A stretch of 64,000 nucleotides of DNA from Methyloligella sp. GL2. GTDB taxonomy: Bacteria; Pseudomonadota; Alphaproteobacteria; Rhizobiales; Methyloligellaceae. Positions within the stretch are counted from its first letter, which is position 1, and every line of letters starts with the position of its first letter. Under the pieces are notes generated by a model. It did no database searches. It was not told where the DNA came from and saw nothing but the letters and a program-made list of their open reading frames with translations. Shown here piece after piece: positions 47,137 through 55,921 of the stretch. Made by a program: the position numbers and the translations under genes. Location of the stretch: positions 496,001 to 560,000 of the forward strand of contig NZ_CP054476.1 of the NCBI RefSeq assembly GCF_013341275.1, in the 5' to 3' direction.

Positions 47137-48150
47137 TTAGTGATAGGCGCTGTGGTCCTTCACGTGCCACATCGAATAATACGAGTAAATCGTATAGCCG
47201 ACGATGATCGGCACCAGCGGGATCGCGCCGTAGAGCATGAAGAGCTGCGATTCCGGCGCTGCCGCGGCATCCCAGATCGTGACTTCCGGCGGGATGATGA
47301 AGGGGAACAGGCTTACTGCCAGGCCCGTGTAGCAGAGCATGAAGATCAGGATCGAAAGCAGGAACGGCAGGTAGGTCCAGCGCTGCTTCAGCGCGTACCA
47401 GACACCGACGACGGCTAGAGCCGTCAGGACCGGCACGGGGCTCAGCATCACCAGATTTCCGGGATGGAACCAGCGGGCTGCGATGTCCTCGTGGGCCAGA
47501 GGCGTCCAGATGCTGAAGACGACGATGAAGGCGGCAACCGCGAAGATCGCGTAGCCGCCGACCTTATATGCCCAGTCGCGCAGCTCGCCGTCGCTCTTCA
47601 TGATCAGCCAGCCGCAGGCGAGCAGCACGTAGCCCGCGGCAAGCGCAACGGCAGTGACCAGCACGAATGGCGTCAGCCAATCGAAGGCGCCGCCGGCATA
47701 GGCGCCGTCCTTGACATCGAAGCCCTGGATGAAGGCACCGACCGCAGCGCCCTGGATCAGGGCCGCCAAGGTGGAGCCGCCGGCGAAGGCGGCATCCCAC
47801 ATCCAGCGGGAGGTGTCGGCCTTATAGCGGAACTCGAAGGCCACGCCGCGTAGGATCAAACCGGCGAGCATCAGGATCACCGGCAGGTAAAGCGCCGGCA
47901 GGAAGATCGCATAGGCCATCGGAAAAGCTGCAAGCAGCCCGCCGCCCCCGAGCACCAGCCAGGTCTCGTTGCCGTCCCAATAGGGGGCGACGGAATTCAT
48001 CATCTTGTCCCGGCAATCGTGGTTCGGTGCGAAGGGAAACAAGATGCCGATGCCGAGGTCGAAACCGTCCAGCAGGACGTAGATGAACACACCGAGCACC
48101 AGAATGGCGGCCCAAACTAGGGGCAGAATCGTCGGTAGATATTCGCTCAT
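47137..48150 (-). CDS. cydB: Cytochrome bd-type quinol oxidase subunit II
   Basis: This 337-residue membrane subunit has about nine helices. Motifs are LVWAAILVLGVFIYVLLDGF, WDGNETWLVLGGGGLLAAFP (with conserved Asp, Asn and Glu) and EFRYKADTSRWMWD. It overlaps cydA by 4 nt. I found no small cydX gene after it, though the 3' gap is only 22 bp. Confidence 0.96.
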   Translation of the reverse strand: MSEYLPTILPLVWAAILVLGVFIYVLLDGFDLGIGILFPFAPNHDCRDKMMNSVAPYWDGNETWLVLGGGGLLAAFPMAYAIFLPALYLPVILMLAGLILRGVAFEFRYKADTSRWMWDAAFAGGSTLAALIQGAAVGAFIQGFDVKDGAYAGGAFDWLTPFVLVTAVALAAGYVLLACGWLIMKSDGELRDWAYKVGGYAIFAVAAFIVVFSIWTPLAHEDIAARWFHPGNLVMLSPVPVLTALAVVGVWYALKQRWTYLPFLLSILIFMLCYTGLAVSLFPFIIPPEVTIWDAAAAPESQLFMLYGAIPLVPIIVGYTIYSYYSMWHVKDHSAYH

Positions 48151-49529
48151 GGGTTGCCTGAGGCTGCAAGAGGTCTGCGGGAAAGATCGACTTCGTCCTC
48201 ATCGGGCTCCGGCGGCGTGGCTTCCGGGCCGCGGCGCACCAGCTTGGCCATGTAGTACAGGCCGGCGCCGAAGATGAAGCCGTAGACGACGACGAAGATG
48301 ATGATGGTGGTGAGAATGCTGCCGCCGGGCACCGGAGAGATGGCGTCCGCGGTGCGCAGGATGTTGTAGACGACCCAGGGCTGGCGGCCGACCTCGGTGA
48401 CGAACCAGCCGGCGAGGACGGCGACGAAGCCGATGGGCCAGCAGATCACCATGGCGCGTAGGTACCAGCGGGTGGTGAACAGCTTGCCGCGCAGCCACAG
48501 CACGGCGCCGACCAGGCCAAGCGCGATCATGATCAGGCCGCAGCCGACCATGATGCGGAAGGCGAAGAAGGGGATCATCGGGTTGGGCCGGTCTTCCGGC
48601 GCCCACTCTTTCAGACCCTTCACCTCGCCGTCCCATTCATGGGTGAGGATCAGGCTGCCGAGGCCGGGAATGGCGACCTCGAAATTGTTCTTCTCCTCTT
48701 CCGCATCGGGAATGGCGAACAGGATCAGCGGCACGTTGCGGCCGGTTTCCCAGTGGGCCTCCAGCGCCGCCACCTTGGCGGGCTGATGCTCCAGCGTGTT
48801 GAGGCCGTGCATATCGCCGAGGAGGAGCTGGGTGGGGGCGAGCCAGACGAACAGGCTGAGCGCCATGCCGAGCATCACCTTGCCGTGGGGCACGTTGCGG
48901 TTATGCAGCAGATACCAGGCCCCGATGCCGCCGACGCAGAAGGCGGTGGTGAGATAGGCCGCGGTCACCATATGGGCGAAGCGGTAGGGGAAGGACGGGT
49001 TGAAGATCAGCTCGCCCCAATCGGCGGCATGCAGCACGCCATCCTTCACCTCGTAGCCGGCAGGGGTCTGCATCCAGCTATTGGCTGAAAGGATCCAGAA
49101 GGCCGAGATCAGCGTGCCGAAGGCCACCGCTGCGGTGGCGGTCAGGTGCACGCCTTTGGGCACATGGTTCCAGCCGAACAACATGATGCCGAGGAAGCCT
49201 GCCTCCAGGAAGAAGGCGGTCAACACCTCATAAGAGAGAAGCGGGCCGATGATATTGCCGCCCGCATGAGAGAGCACGCTCCAGTTGGTGCCGAACTCGT
49301 AGGACATGACGATGCCCGAGACGACACCCATACCGAAAGAAACAGCGAAGATCTTCGACCAGTGCTTTGCGGTTTCGAGATAGATGGCCTTGCCGGTGCG
49401 CAGCCACATCGTCTCCAGCACCAAGAGCCACATGGACAGGCCGATGGTGAAAGACGGGAAAAGAATGTGGAAGGAGACCGTAAAGGCAAACTGGATACGG
49501 GCTAGAAGAACTGGATCAAGATCAAACAT
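48147..49529 (-). CDS. cydA: Cytochrome bd-type quinol oxidase subunit I (short Q-loop)
   Basis: This heme-bearing subunit oxidises quinol and reduces O2. It has His21 (FTVSFHILFPSFTIG), the second heme-ligand region FAHMVTAAYLTTAF, the Q-loop start HGLNTLEHQPAKVAALEAHW, FRIMVGCGLIM and GWFVTEVGRQPWVVY. At 460 residues it lacks the long Q-loop insert of E. coli CydA and fits the cyanide-insensitive (CIO) type. It is the first gene of cydAB. Confidence 0.95.
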   Translation of the reverse strand: MFDLDPVLLARIQFAFTVSFHILFPSFTIGLSMWLLVLETMWLRTGKAIYLETAKHWSKIFAVSFGMGVVSGIVMSYEFGTNWSVLSHAGGNIIGPLLSYEVLTAFFLEAGFLGIMLFGWNHVPKGVHLTATAAVAFGTLISAFWILSANSWMQTPAGYEVKDGVLHAADWGELIFNPSFPYRFAHMVTAAYLTTAFCVGGIGAWYLLHNRNVPHGKVMLGMALSLFVWLAPTQLLLGDMHGLNTLEHQPAKVAALEAHWETGRNVPLILFAIPDAEEEKNNFEVAIPGLGSLILTHEWDGEVKGLKEWAPEDRPNPMIPFFAFRIMVGCGLIMIALGLVGAVLWLRGKLFTTRWYLRAMVICWPIGFVAVLAGWFVTEVGRQPWVVYNILRTADAISPVPGGSILTTIIIFVVVYGFIFGAGLYYMAKLVRRGPEATPPEPDEDEVDLSRRPLAASGNP

Positions 49530-49644
49530 CCGCCGTATATCCGCCCTTAATTACCTCAACTAGCCGCCATGCAGGCGACTCAAAGAGTATATTTAGCCTA
49601 GCTCAAGTTGCTGCCTACTTAAAGCGCAGGACTGCCGCACCCCA

Positions 49645-51072
49645 TCATTTTTTGATCCTCTCAAACGCGTCGAGGGCTCTTCTACGGCCTTCATTATGGT
49701 CGACAATCGGAGTCGGATAATCCCTGCCCAATTCGACGCCAGCGTTGCCCATCTCGCGGGCGGGGGCTGTCCAGGGCGCATGGATCGCAGTCAATTCAAG
49801 GGCTTGGAGCTCCGGGATCCAAGCTCGGATATAGCGGCCGTCCGGGTCGAACTTCTCTGCCTGGAGCACGGGATTGAAGATTCGGAAATAGGGCGCGGCG
49901 TCGGCGCCGCAGCCTGCGACCCATTGCCAGTTCGCGGCATTGTTGGCGAGATCGGCATCCACAAGCGTGTCCCAGAACCAGTCGGCGCCTTGCTGCCAGG
50001 GGATCATCAGGTGCTTGGTGAGGAAAGAAGCGACCAGCATGCGGGTGCGGTTCGGCATCCAGCCGGTCTGCCAGAGCTGGCGCATGGCGGCATCGATGAT
50101 CGGATAGCCGGTCTCTCCGCGCTTCCAGGCTTGCAGCTCGTCAGGCGCATCGCGCCAGGGGAAGTCGGCGAATTGCGGCTTCAGCGGTTCGGAGGCGATA
50201 TGCGGGAAGTGGAACAGGAGCTGGTAGCAGAATTCGCGCCAGCCGAGCTCGCGCAGGAAACTCTCCGCGCCCTTGCCATGGGCGCCGTCCTTTGCGTGGC
50301 GGACCGCCCGATAGACCTGCAGCGGGCTCAGCTCGCCGAAATGGAGATGCGGGGAGAGCTGTGAGCTCGGATCGCAATCGAGCCGGCCGCGGTCTTTCTC
50401 GTAATCGCGCAGCTTCTTATCGATGAAGGCGGCAAGCTTCTCCTTGGCTGCCGCTTCGCCCGGCGTCCAGGTTTCGCGCAAGCCGCCGGCCCAGTCCGGC
50501 TTCTTGGGGCGGAGCTGCCAATCGTCGAGATCCTCCGACTTCGCCTTGGCGAAGCGTTCCAGCTTCGGCGCCTTCAGCACGTCCCGGAAATGCTTGCGTT
50601 TTGCGGCCTTCCAATAGGGGGTGAAGACCTGATAGGGCCTGCCGTCCTTTGTGGCGACGCTGTCGGGCGGATTGAGCAGGCGGCCTTCATGGAGCGTGAA
50701 GGCAACCTTCCGCTTGTCGCAGGCGGCTTGCACCTCGTCTTCCACCTTACGGGCGTAGGGTTCGTAGGCATTGGCCGCGTGGATGGCGCGGGCGCCGGTC
50801 TCCTCGATCAGCTGGCCGAGGATTTCGGCCGTCTTGCCGCGGCGGAGCACGAGGTGCCCGCCGCCTAAGCTCGCATCGAGCTCTGCCAAGCTGCCATGTA
50901 GCCACCAGCACGAGGCGCCGCCCGGCTTGAAATGACCGGCGGTCTCGTCGTCGAGGATGAAGACCGGCAGGAGCGGTGCGCCGGTATCGACGGCGGCTTT
51001 GAGGGCGGGATTGTCGGAAAGCCGGAGGTCTTGTCTGAACCACATGATCGCCGGCGCTTGGCTCTCGCTCAT
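49645..51072 (-). CDS. phrB: Deoxyribodipyrimidine photolyase
   Basis: This FAD enzyme repairs UV-induced pyrimidine dimers with blue light. The 475-residue chain has the antenna domain start IMWFRQDLRLSDNPALKAAV and the FAD domain with SPHLHFGELSPLQVYRAV, ELGWREFCYQLLFHFPHIAS, YPIIDAAMRQLWQTGWMPNR, MLVASFLTKHLMIPWQQGAD and NNAANWQWVAGCGADAAPYF. The tryptophans needed for electron transfer are in place. It lies 3 bp from the macro-domain gene on the same strand. Confidence 0.95.
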   Translation of the reverse strand: MSESQAPAIMWFRQDLRLSDNPALKAAVDTGAPLLPVFILDDETAGHFKPGGASCWWLHGSLAELDASLGGGHLVLRRGKTAEILGQLIEETGARAIHAANAYEPYARKVEDEVQAACDKRKVAFTLHEGRLLNPPDSVATKDGRPYQVFTPYWKAAKRKHFRDVLKAPKLERFAKAKSEDLDDWQLRPKKPDWAGGLRETWTPGEAAAKEKLAAFIDKKLRDYEKDRGRLDCDPSSQLSPHLHFGELSPLQVYRAVRHAKDGAHGKGAESFLRELGWREFCYQLLFHFPHIASEPLKPQFADFPWRDAPDELQAWKRGETGYPIIDAAMRQLWQTGWMPNRTRMLVASFLTKHLMIPWQQGADWFWDTLVDADLANNAANWQWVAGCGADAAPYFRIFNPVLQAEKFDPDGRYIRAWIPELQALELTAIHAPWTAPAREMGNAGVELGRDYPTPIVDHNEGRRRALDAFERIKK

Positions 51073-51075
51073 GGC

Positions 51076-51600
51076 TCAGCTTCCCCCCCCACAGGACTGC
51101 AGCGCCGCTTCGTGGAGACGGCGGGAGGACGCATCGAAGCAGCAGAACACCACGCGCTCAATGCGGGGTGTTTGGGGCAGCGTTTCGCTTACGGTCCGCA
51201 CCGCGATTTCGGCGGCGCGCTCGGGCGGGAAGCCGTAAATGCCGGTGGAGATGGCGGGGAAGGCAATTGAGGAGAGGCCGTTCTCCTCCGCCAGTCGCAG
51301 CGATTCCCGGTAACAGCCGGCCAGCGCCTTGTCCTCGCCATGAATGCCGCCTTGCCAGACCGGGCCGACGGCATGGATGACGTAATCGGCGGGGAGCGCG
51401 AAGCCGGGGGTAATCTTGGCCTTGCCGGTCTCGCAGCCGTCAAGCGCGGCGCAGGCCTCGGCGAGCTCAGGCCCTGCGGCGCGGTGAATGGCGCCGCAAA
51501 CCCCGCCGCCCGGCGCCAAGGCCGCATTGGCGGCGTTGACGATGGCGCCGGTGTCCAGCTCGGTGATGTCGCCTTCGACGATCTCGATACGCGCCGGCAT
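51076..51600 (-). CDS. Macro-domain protein (ADP-ribosyl/O-acetyl-ADP-ribose hydrolase type)
   Basis: This 174-residue protein is one macro domain of the YmdB/MacroD type: IEIVEGDITELDTGAIVNAA, GGGVCGAIHRAAGPEL, AVGPVWQGG and AFPAISTGIYGFPPERAA. These motifs bind ADP-ribose. The reaction is likely removal of ADP-ribose or its acetyl ester. Starts at 51600 or 51609 are both possible. It is directly upstream of phrB, which suggests a shared stress role. Confidence 0.9.
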   Translation of the reverse strand: MPARIEIVEGDITELDTGAIVNAANAALAPGGGVCGAIHRAAGPELAEACAALDGCETGKAKITPGFALPADYVIHAVGPVWQGGIHGEDKALAGCYRESLRLAEENGLSSIAFPAISTGIYGFPPERAAEIAVRTVSETLPQTPRIERVVFCCFDASSRRLHEAALQSCGGGS

Positions 51601-51668
51601 GATGGGCATTGCATGCCGGATCGGCCGCACGATCAAGCGGCGTTTTCTTCAAAGTCTTTCGATAGACG

Positions 51669-52802
51669 CTAGAAGGGGCGGGCCGGGCCGAGCGAGCCCA
51701 TCAGCAGGATCGATCCGAACAGGATGATGATCAGCGCCCCGCCGATACCGCAAATGGCCCAGACGCCGTCGGCCCAGGCGCTACCCTGGCCGTTGCCGAA
51801 TTTCAGCACCAGCTCGCGGGAGCCGAGCGCGGCCAGCGCAATGATCGCGACAGTGAGCGCCGTGCCGAAGGCCATGGCGAAGGTGGCGCCGACACCGGCC
51901 CAGAAGATGCCTTGGGCGAGGGCGAAGACCAGCACCACGATGGCGCCGGTGCAGGGGCGGATGCCGACGGAGAACACCACGGCGGCAAGCTCGCGCAGCT
52001 TCAGCGGGCCTTGCAGCTTTTCCAGGTCGGGGCCGTGGCTGCAGCAGGCGTGGCCATCGTGATCATGATCGTGTGCGTGGTTGTGCTGGTGATCATGGTC
52101 ATGATGATGCTGGTGGGCATCGACGGCGCGGTCGCCACGTTCCGCCAGCGCCCCGGCATAGCGCTGCAGCAGGCTGCGGATCTGCCGGAACAGCAGCCAG
52201 AATCCCACCAGAATGACGAGAGCGTAGCTCGCCGTCTCCAGCTTGGCGGACCAGTCTTTCATGGCAAGACCGGTGGCATTGAGCAGGATCGCCAGAACCG
52301 CGACCAGCACCACCGCCGTGGTGGCCTGCACTGCCGCTGCGAGAAAGCTGACCAGGACGCCGCGGCGGGCGGTCTCCTCATTGGCGGTGACATAGGCGGT
52401 GATGATGGTCTTGCCGTGCCCGGGCCCAAGGGCATGCACGACCCCATAGGCAAAGCTCAGCCCGGCGAGGGTCAGGGCGGCGAAAAGGGGATTGCCGTCT
52501 TTCAGATGCTTCACCGAAAGCGCCAGATCGCGCTGCCAGCGCTGCTGCACTTCCGTAACCCAGCTGATGAACGAACCGAAGAGACCTCCGCCGCGGATCG
52601 GCGCAGCTTCCGGGCTCGGTGCGCCGCCGAAGGCAGGCGGAGGTGCGGCGCTTTTTTGGGGATCGGGCGGGGCGCTCTGCTGGGCGCTGCCGCCAAAGGC
52701 CGAGGGCGGTGACTGGGCCAGGCCCAAGCCGGGCAGAGCGAAGATGACAAGAAGCGCGGCCGCGAAGCCAAGCCGCAGGAGGGTGCCGGTCAGCTGCTGC
52801 AT
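51669..52802 (-). CDS. NicO/RcnA-type metal transporter with a His-rich loop
   Basis: This 377-residue inner-membrane protein begins with a signal-like helix and a Pro/Ala/Gly-rich linker. It then shows the NicO pattern SFAYGVVHALGPGHGKTIIT, VQATTAVVLVAVLAILL, a cytosolic or periplasmic loop with HHHDHDHQHNHAHDHDHDG, and VFSVGIRPCTGAIVVLVFAL. Such proteins move Ni, Co or Zn. It overlaps the DUF1007 gene by 13 nt. The position next to zur and a candidate Zur operator points to zinc or a zinc-linked role. Confidence 0.88.
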   Translation of the reverse strand: MQQLTGTLLRLGFAAALLVIFALPGLGLAQSPPSAFGGSAQQSAPPDPQKSAAPPPAFGGAPSPEAAPIRGGGLFGSFISWVTEVQQRWQRDLALSVKHLKDGNPLFAALTLAGLSFAYGVVHALGPGHGKTIITAYVTANEETARRGVLVSFLAAAVQATTAVVLVAVLAILLNATGLAMKDWSAKLETASYALVILVGFWLLFRQIRSLLQRYAGALAERGDRAVDAHQHHHDHDHQHNHAHDHDHDGHACCSHGPDLEKLQGPLKLRELAAVVFSVGIRPCTGAIVVLVFALAQGIFWAGVGATFAMAFGTALTVAIIALAALGSRELVLKFGNGQGSAWADGVWAICGIGGALIIILFGSILLMGSLGPARPF

Positions 52803-53509
52803 GTCGCGATAGCGGTCTGGGCGAATTGCGAACCGTAATTGCTGCTCGGTCCCAGCTGGGAGAAGAAGGCCTCGGTGAGAGCGTCGGGATCCTTGTCCTC
52901 GCCCGGTATCCGGATATCGATCGTGCAGCCGGCGCCGGCATCGACGGTCTTGACCGGATGCTCCTTGGCGAAGCCGAAGGCGACGAAGAAGCTCGGATCG
53001 TAGACCTCGATCTTCACCTCGTGGTCCTTGGCCGAGACCGGCTCGGGCAGCACTAAGGTGAAGTGCAAGGTGACGATGCCGTCCTTCTCGCTGATCCAGG
53101 CATCGGACGGCTCGTTCAGCGCGACCTGGTCTTGGCCGACGGAAACGAAGGTGAAATAGTCGAAATCCTTCAGCGAGGTGACATTGACCTCGGCCAGCGG
53201 CTCCAGCTCCTCTTTCGTGTAGGTGCCGTCGCCATTGGTATCGAGGCCTTGGAGGGCCATGGCGCTGTAGAACTCGTCGAAGGTCCAGGTATGGCGGATG
53301 GCTTTGATGGTGTCGTCCGGGCCGAACACGACGTCGGAATGGACCGATGCCCAGACATGGGGGTGGGCATCGACCGGATCGCTGGACGAAGCGGCAATCG
53401 CAAACGCGGCAAGCGGCGCGCCGAAGGCCAGCCTCGCCAGACCGAGCAGCCTTCCGCGCCATACCCATCGCGTCTGATCAGAATTGCCCAGCAACGCCCC
53501 GTCTCCCAT
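52790..53509 (-). CDS. DUF1007 periplasmic protein, partner of the NicO transporter
   Basis: This 239-residue protein has an N-terminal membrane/signal segment (about residues 18-45, ending near VDAHPHVW). The DUF1007 domain follows: HPHVWASVHSDVVFGPDDTI, RHTWTFDEFYSAMALQGLDT, an EF-hand-like DTNGDGTYTKEEL and KIEVYDPSFFVAFGFAKE. DUF1007/NicO pairs are common in Proteobacteria and are thought to deliver metal to the permease. GAGGA lies a few nt before the ATG at 53509. It is divergent from zur. Confidence 0.85.
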   Translation of the reverse strand: MGDGALLGNSDQTRWVWRGRLLGLARLAFGAPLAAFAIAASSSDPVDAHPHVWASVHSDVVFGPDDTIKAIRHTWTFDEFYSAMALQGLDTNGDGTYTKEELEPLAEVNVTSLKDFDYFTFVSVGQDQVALNEPSDAWISEKDGIVTLHFTLVLPEPVSAKDHEVKIEVYDPSFFVAFGFAKEHPVKTVDAGAGCTIDIRIPGEDKDPDALTEAFFSQLGPSSNYGSQFAQTAIATCSS

Positions 53510-53581
53510 GCAAATCCTCATCCGGCATACGCACAGATTGTGGAGAAACTGCGTTCCCAATCGCGATTGACCGCTGTCAAA

Positions 53582-53598
53582 ATGTTATATTATATCTC
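53582..53598. promoter_or_regulatory. Candidate Zur operator between DUF1007 and zur
   Basis: ATGTTATA (53582-53589), a central T (53590) and TATATC (53591-53596) form an imperfect A/T-rich palindrome; 53584-53596 is symmetric apart from one base pair. The left half matches the ATGTTATA half-site known from alphaproteobacterial Zur boxes, and the right half is degenerate. It lies just upstream of the zur ribosome site and 73 bp upstream of the DUF1007 start, so it could control both directions. Confidence 0.55.
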
Positions 53599-53615
53599 CT
53601 TCAAAGGAGCGAGCG

Positions 53616-54041
53616 ATGAACGCTACGAAACCCCACGACCATAGCCACGACGCGCGCGATCTTTCGCCAAATCAGGAGCGGGTGCTGTCCTGTTTGCAAC
53701 GGTCGAAAGAGCCGATGAGCGCCTACGCGATTTTGGACGAGGTGCGGCCTGAAGGCATCTCGCATCCGCCGACGGTCTACCGGGCGCTAAAGGAGCTGGA
53801 GGCGCTGGGCATGGTGCACCGGCTGAAATCCTTGAGCGCCTTCGTCGCCTGCCGGATGGATGGCTGCGGCGGGCATCACGCTTTCGCCTTCTGCCGCAAA
53901 TGCCAGAAGGTGGTCGAGGTGGCGCTGGACGAGGAGCGCTACACCGAGCTGCTGGGGCTGGCGCCGGGCGACATCAAGGTCGATCAGGTGACGCTGGAAC
54001 TGGCCGGTCTTTGCACCGCCTGCCGGGCAGTGGCCTCCTAA
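53616..54041 (+). CDS. zur: Zinc uptake regulator (Fur family)
   Basis: This 141-residue repressor has a winged helix (LSPNQERVLSCLQRSKEPMS, HPPTVYRALKELEALGMVHR) and zinc residues in ACRMDGCGGHHAFAFCRKC and LAGLCTACR. The zur assignment over other Fur members rests on the downstream znuCBA genes. AAGGAG lies 6 nt before the ATG. It is preceded by a candidate operator and is probably autoregulated. Confidence 0.92.
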   Translation: MNATKPHDHSHDARDLSPNQERVLSCLQRSKEPMSAYAILDEVRPEGISHPPTVYRALKELEALGMVHRLKSLSAFVACRMDGCGGHHAFAFCRKCQKVVEVALDEERYTELLGLAPGDIKVDQVTLELAGLCTACRAVAS

Positions 54042-54105
54042 CACGAGAGCGGCGCCGCGCGAGCGGCCGCAAGCATTTCACGCATTTCGGTCACGAGGAG
54101 CTGAC

Positions 54106-54270
54106 ATGGCAGCAGCGAGCCAAGGCGGGGCAAAACTTCCGGCCGTGGAGACGGTGGCTTTCGCGGCGCCGGGCGGCAGCCTGCTGCAAAGCTCAGCCCT
54201 CGTGCGGCTTGGCATTGCGCTTTGCGCGATCGCGCTTCTGTGGGCCGGGGTGCTGTGGGCGCTGTCATGA
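54106..54270 (+). CDS. 54-residue single-span membrane protein between zur and znuC
   Basis: This small protein starts MAAASQGGAKLPAVETVAFA. It then has one hydrophobic helix, about residues 31-53 (ALVRLGIALCAIALLWAGVL), with a very short C-terminus. GAGGAG lies about 5 nt before the ATG. Its TGA overlaps the znuC ATG (ATGA), a sign of real translation and coupling. I know no such family. It may be a small partner of the ZnuBC transporter. Confidence 0.7.
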   Translation: MAAASQGGAKLPAVETVAFAAPGGSLLQSSALVRLGIALCAIALLWAGVLWALS

Positions 54271-55028
54271 GCGGAACCAAGCCAAGCCTCGTCGCCTTCG
54301 ACGATCTGACCCTCGGCTATGACGGGGTGCCGGTGCTTTCCGGCGTGAGCGGCACGATTGCCGAAGGCGATCTTCTGGCGCTGATCGGGCCGAACGGCGC
54401 CGGCAAGTCGACCTTGCTGAAAGCCATGATGGGCGAGATCAAGCCGCTTTCCGGCGCGGTGCGCCTGCTTGGGCTGAAGCCTTCGGACATCGCCTATCTG
54501 CCGCAGCGCAGCGACATCGATCCGAGCTTTCCGATGTCGGTGTTCGATTGCGTCGCCATGGGGCTGTGGCGCGAGATCGGCGTGTTCGGCGGGGTCGGGC
54601 GCGCCGGACGGGAGAAGGTGATGGCCGCGCTGGAGACGGTGGGGCTTGCCGCCTTCGCCAGGAGCCCGATCGGCAGCCTCTCGGGCGGGCAGCTGCAGCG
54701 GAGCTTGTTCGCGCGGCTGCTGCTGCAGGATGCGCCGCTGATCCTTTTGGACGAGCCGTTCCGGGCCATCGATGCGGAGACGGTGGAGAACCTGCTGACC
54801 CTGATCGAGCGCTGGCATGGCGAGGGGCGGACCATCGTCGCGGCACTGCACGACACCCGCCGGGTACGGGCGCATTTCCCGAAGACGCTGATCGTCGCCC
54901 GCGAGGTGGTGGCATGGGGGCCGACCAAGGAGGTGCTGACCCCGGCCAATCTGGGGCGCAGCGATCAGGAGCGTGCCGCCTGGGAAGGGCCGGCTGCGCA
55001 TGCGGCGGAGGCGCGGCTGCCGGCATGA
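54267..55028 (+). CDS. znuC: Zinc ABC transporter ATP-binding protein ZnuC
   Basis: This 253-residue ATPase has Walker A IGPNGAGKSTLLKAMMG, signature SLSGGQLQRSLFARLLLQ and Walker B LILLDEPFRAID. The ATG at 54267 overlaps the stop of the small membrane gene; an upstream in-frame ATG at 54222 lies inside that gene. It overlaps znuB by 4 nt. Confidence 0.93.
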   Translation: MSGTKPSLVAFDDLTLGYDGVPVLSGVSGTIAEGDLLALIGPNGAGKSTLLKAMMGEIKPLSGAVRLLGLKPSDIAYLPQRSDIDPSFPMSVFDCVAMGLWREIGVFGGVGRAGREKVMAALETVGLAAFARSPIGSLSGGQLQRSLFARLLLQDAPLILLDEPFRAIDAETVENLLTLIERWHGEGRTIVAALHDTRRVRAHFPKTLIVAREVVAWGPTKEVLTPANLGRSDQERAAWEGPAAHAAEARLPA

Positions 55029-55921
55029 GCGATCTTTCGCCATACGCGCTGATCCAGCCGTTTCTCGATTACGGTTTCATGCGCCGTTCGCTGATCGGCT
55101 GTCTGGCGCTTTCCATCGGCGCGCCGCCTATCGGCGTGTTTCTGATGCTGCGGCGGATGAGCCTGGTGGGCGATGCCATGGCGCATGCGATCCTGCCCGG
55201 CGCGGCCATAGGCTTTCTCATCGCCGGGCTATCGCTGTTCGCCATGAGTCTTGGCGGTTTCATCACCGGGCTCACCGTGGTGCTGCTTTCCGGCGTGGTC
55301 ACGAGGTCGACGATCCTGAAGGAGGATGCGAGCCTCGCCTCGTTCTATCTCCTTTCTCTGGCGCTGGGGGTGATGATCGTCTCGGTGAAGGGGAGCAGCA
55401 TCGATCTCCTGCATGTTCTGTTCGGCTCGGTGCTGGCGCTGGACGACACCGCGCTGCTGCTGGTCGTGTCCATCGCCACCGTCTCCACCCTGGTGCTGGC
55501 GCTGATCTACCGGCCCTTGGTGCTGGAATGCTTCGATTCCGATTTCTTACGCTCGGTGAGCCGGGCGAGCCTGCCGACACATTTCCTCTTCCTGGTGCTG
55601 CTGGTGCTTAATCTCGTCGGCGGGTTCCAGGCGCTCGGCACGCTGATGGTGGTGGGCATCATGCTGCTGCCGGCGATCAGCGCGCGGTTCTGGGCGGTGA
55701 GCGTTGCCGGCATGATCGCCGCCGCCGTGGTGCTGGCGTTTTTGGCGAGCTTCACCGGGCTGCTGCTCTCCTATCACTTCGACATCCCGTCGGGCCCGGC
55801 GATCATCCTGACGGCGGGCGGGTTCTATCTTCTATCCATGCTCCTTGGCGCACGCGGCGGGGCGGTCGTCCGTCTGATGCCGCGCAGGCCCAGGGGCCAA
55901 GCCGAACAGGTGGCGACATGA
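55025..55921 (+). CDS. znuB: Zinc ABC transporter permease ZnuB
   Basis: This 298-residue protein of the ABC-3 family has about nine helices: RRSLIGCLALSIGAPPIGVF, LRRMSLVGDAMAHAILPGAA, and GTLMVVGIMLLPAISARFWA near the C-terminus. ATGA overlaps link it to znuC and znuA. Confidence 0.94.
   Translation: MSDLSPYALIQPFLDYGFMRRSLIGCLALSIGAPPIGVFLMLRRMSLVGDAMAHAILPGAAIGFLIAGLSLFAMSLGGFITGLTVVLLSGVVTRSTILKEDASLASFYLLSLALGVMIVSVKGSSIDLLHVLFGSVLALDDTALLLVVSIATVSTLVLALIYRPLVLECFDSDFLRSVSRASLPTHFLFLVLLVLNLVGGFQALGTLMVVGIMLLPAISARFWAVSVAGMIAAAVVLAFLASFTGLLLSYHFDIPSGPAIILTAGGFYLLSMLLGARGGAVVRLMPRRPRGQAEQVAT

Noticed and set aside
51669-53468. A possible 599-residue fusion upstream of NicO
   Set aside because: The extra N-terminal part is the DUF1007 gene read in the wrong frame; NicO has its own signal-like start at 52802.
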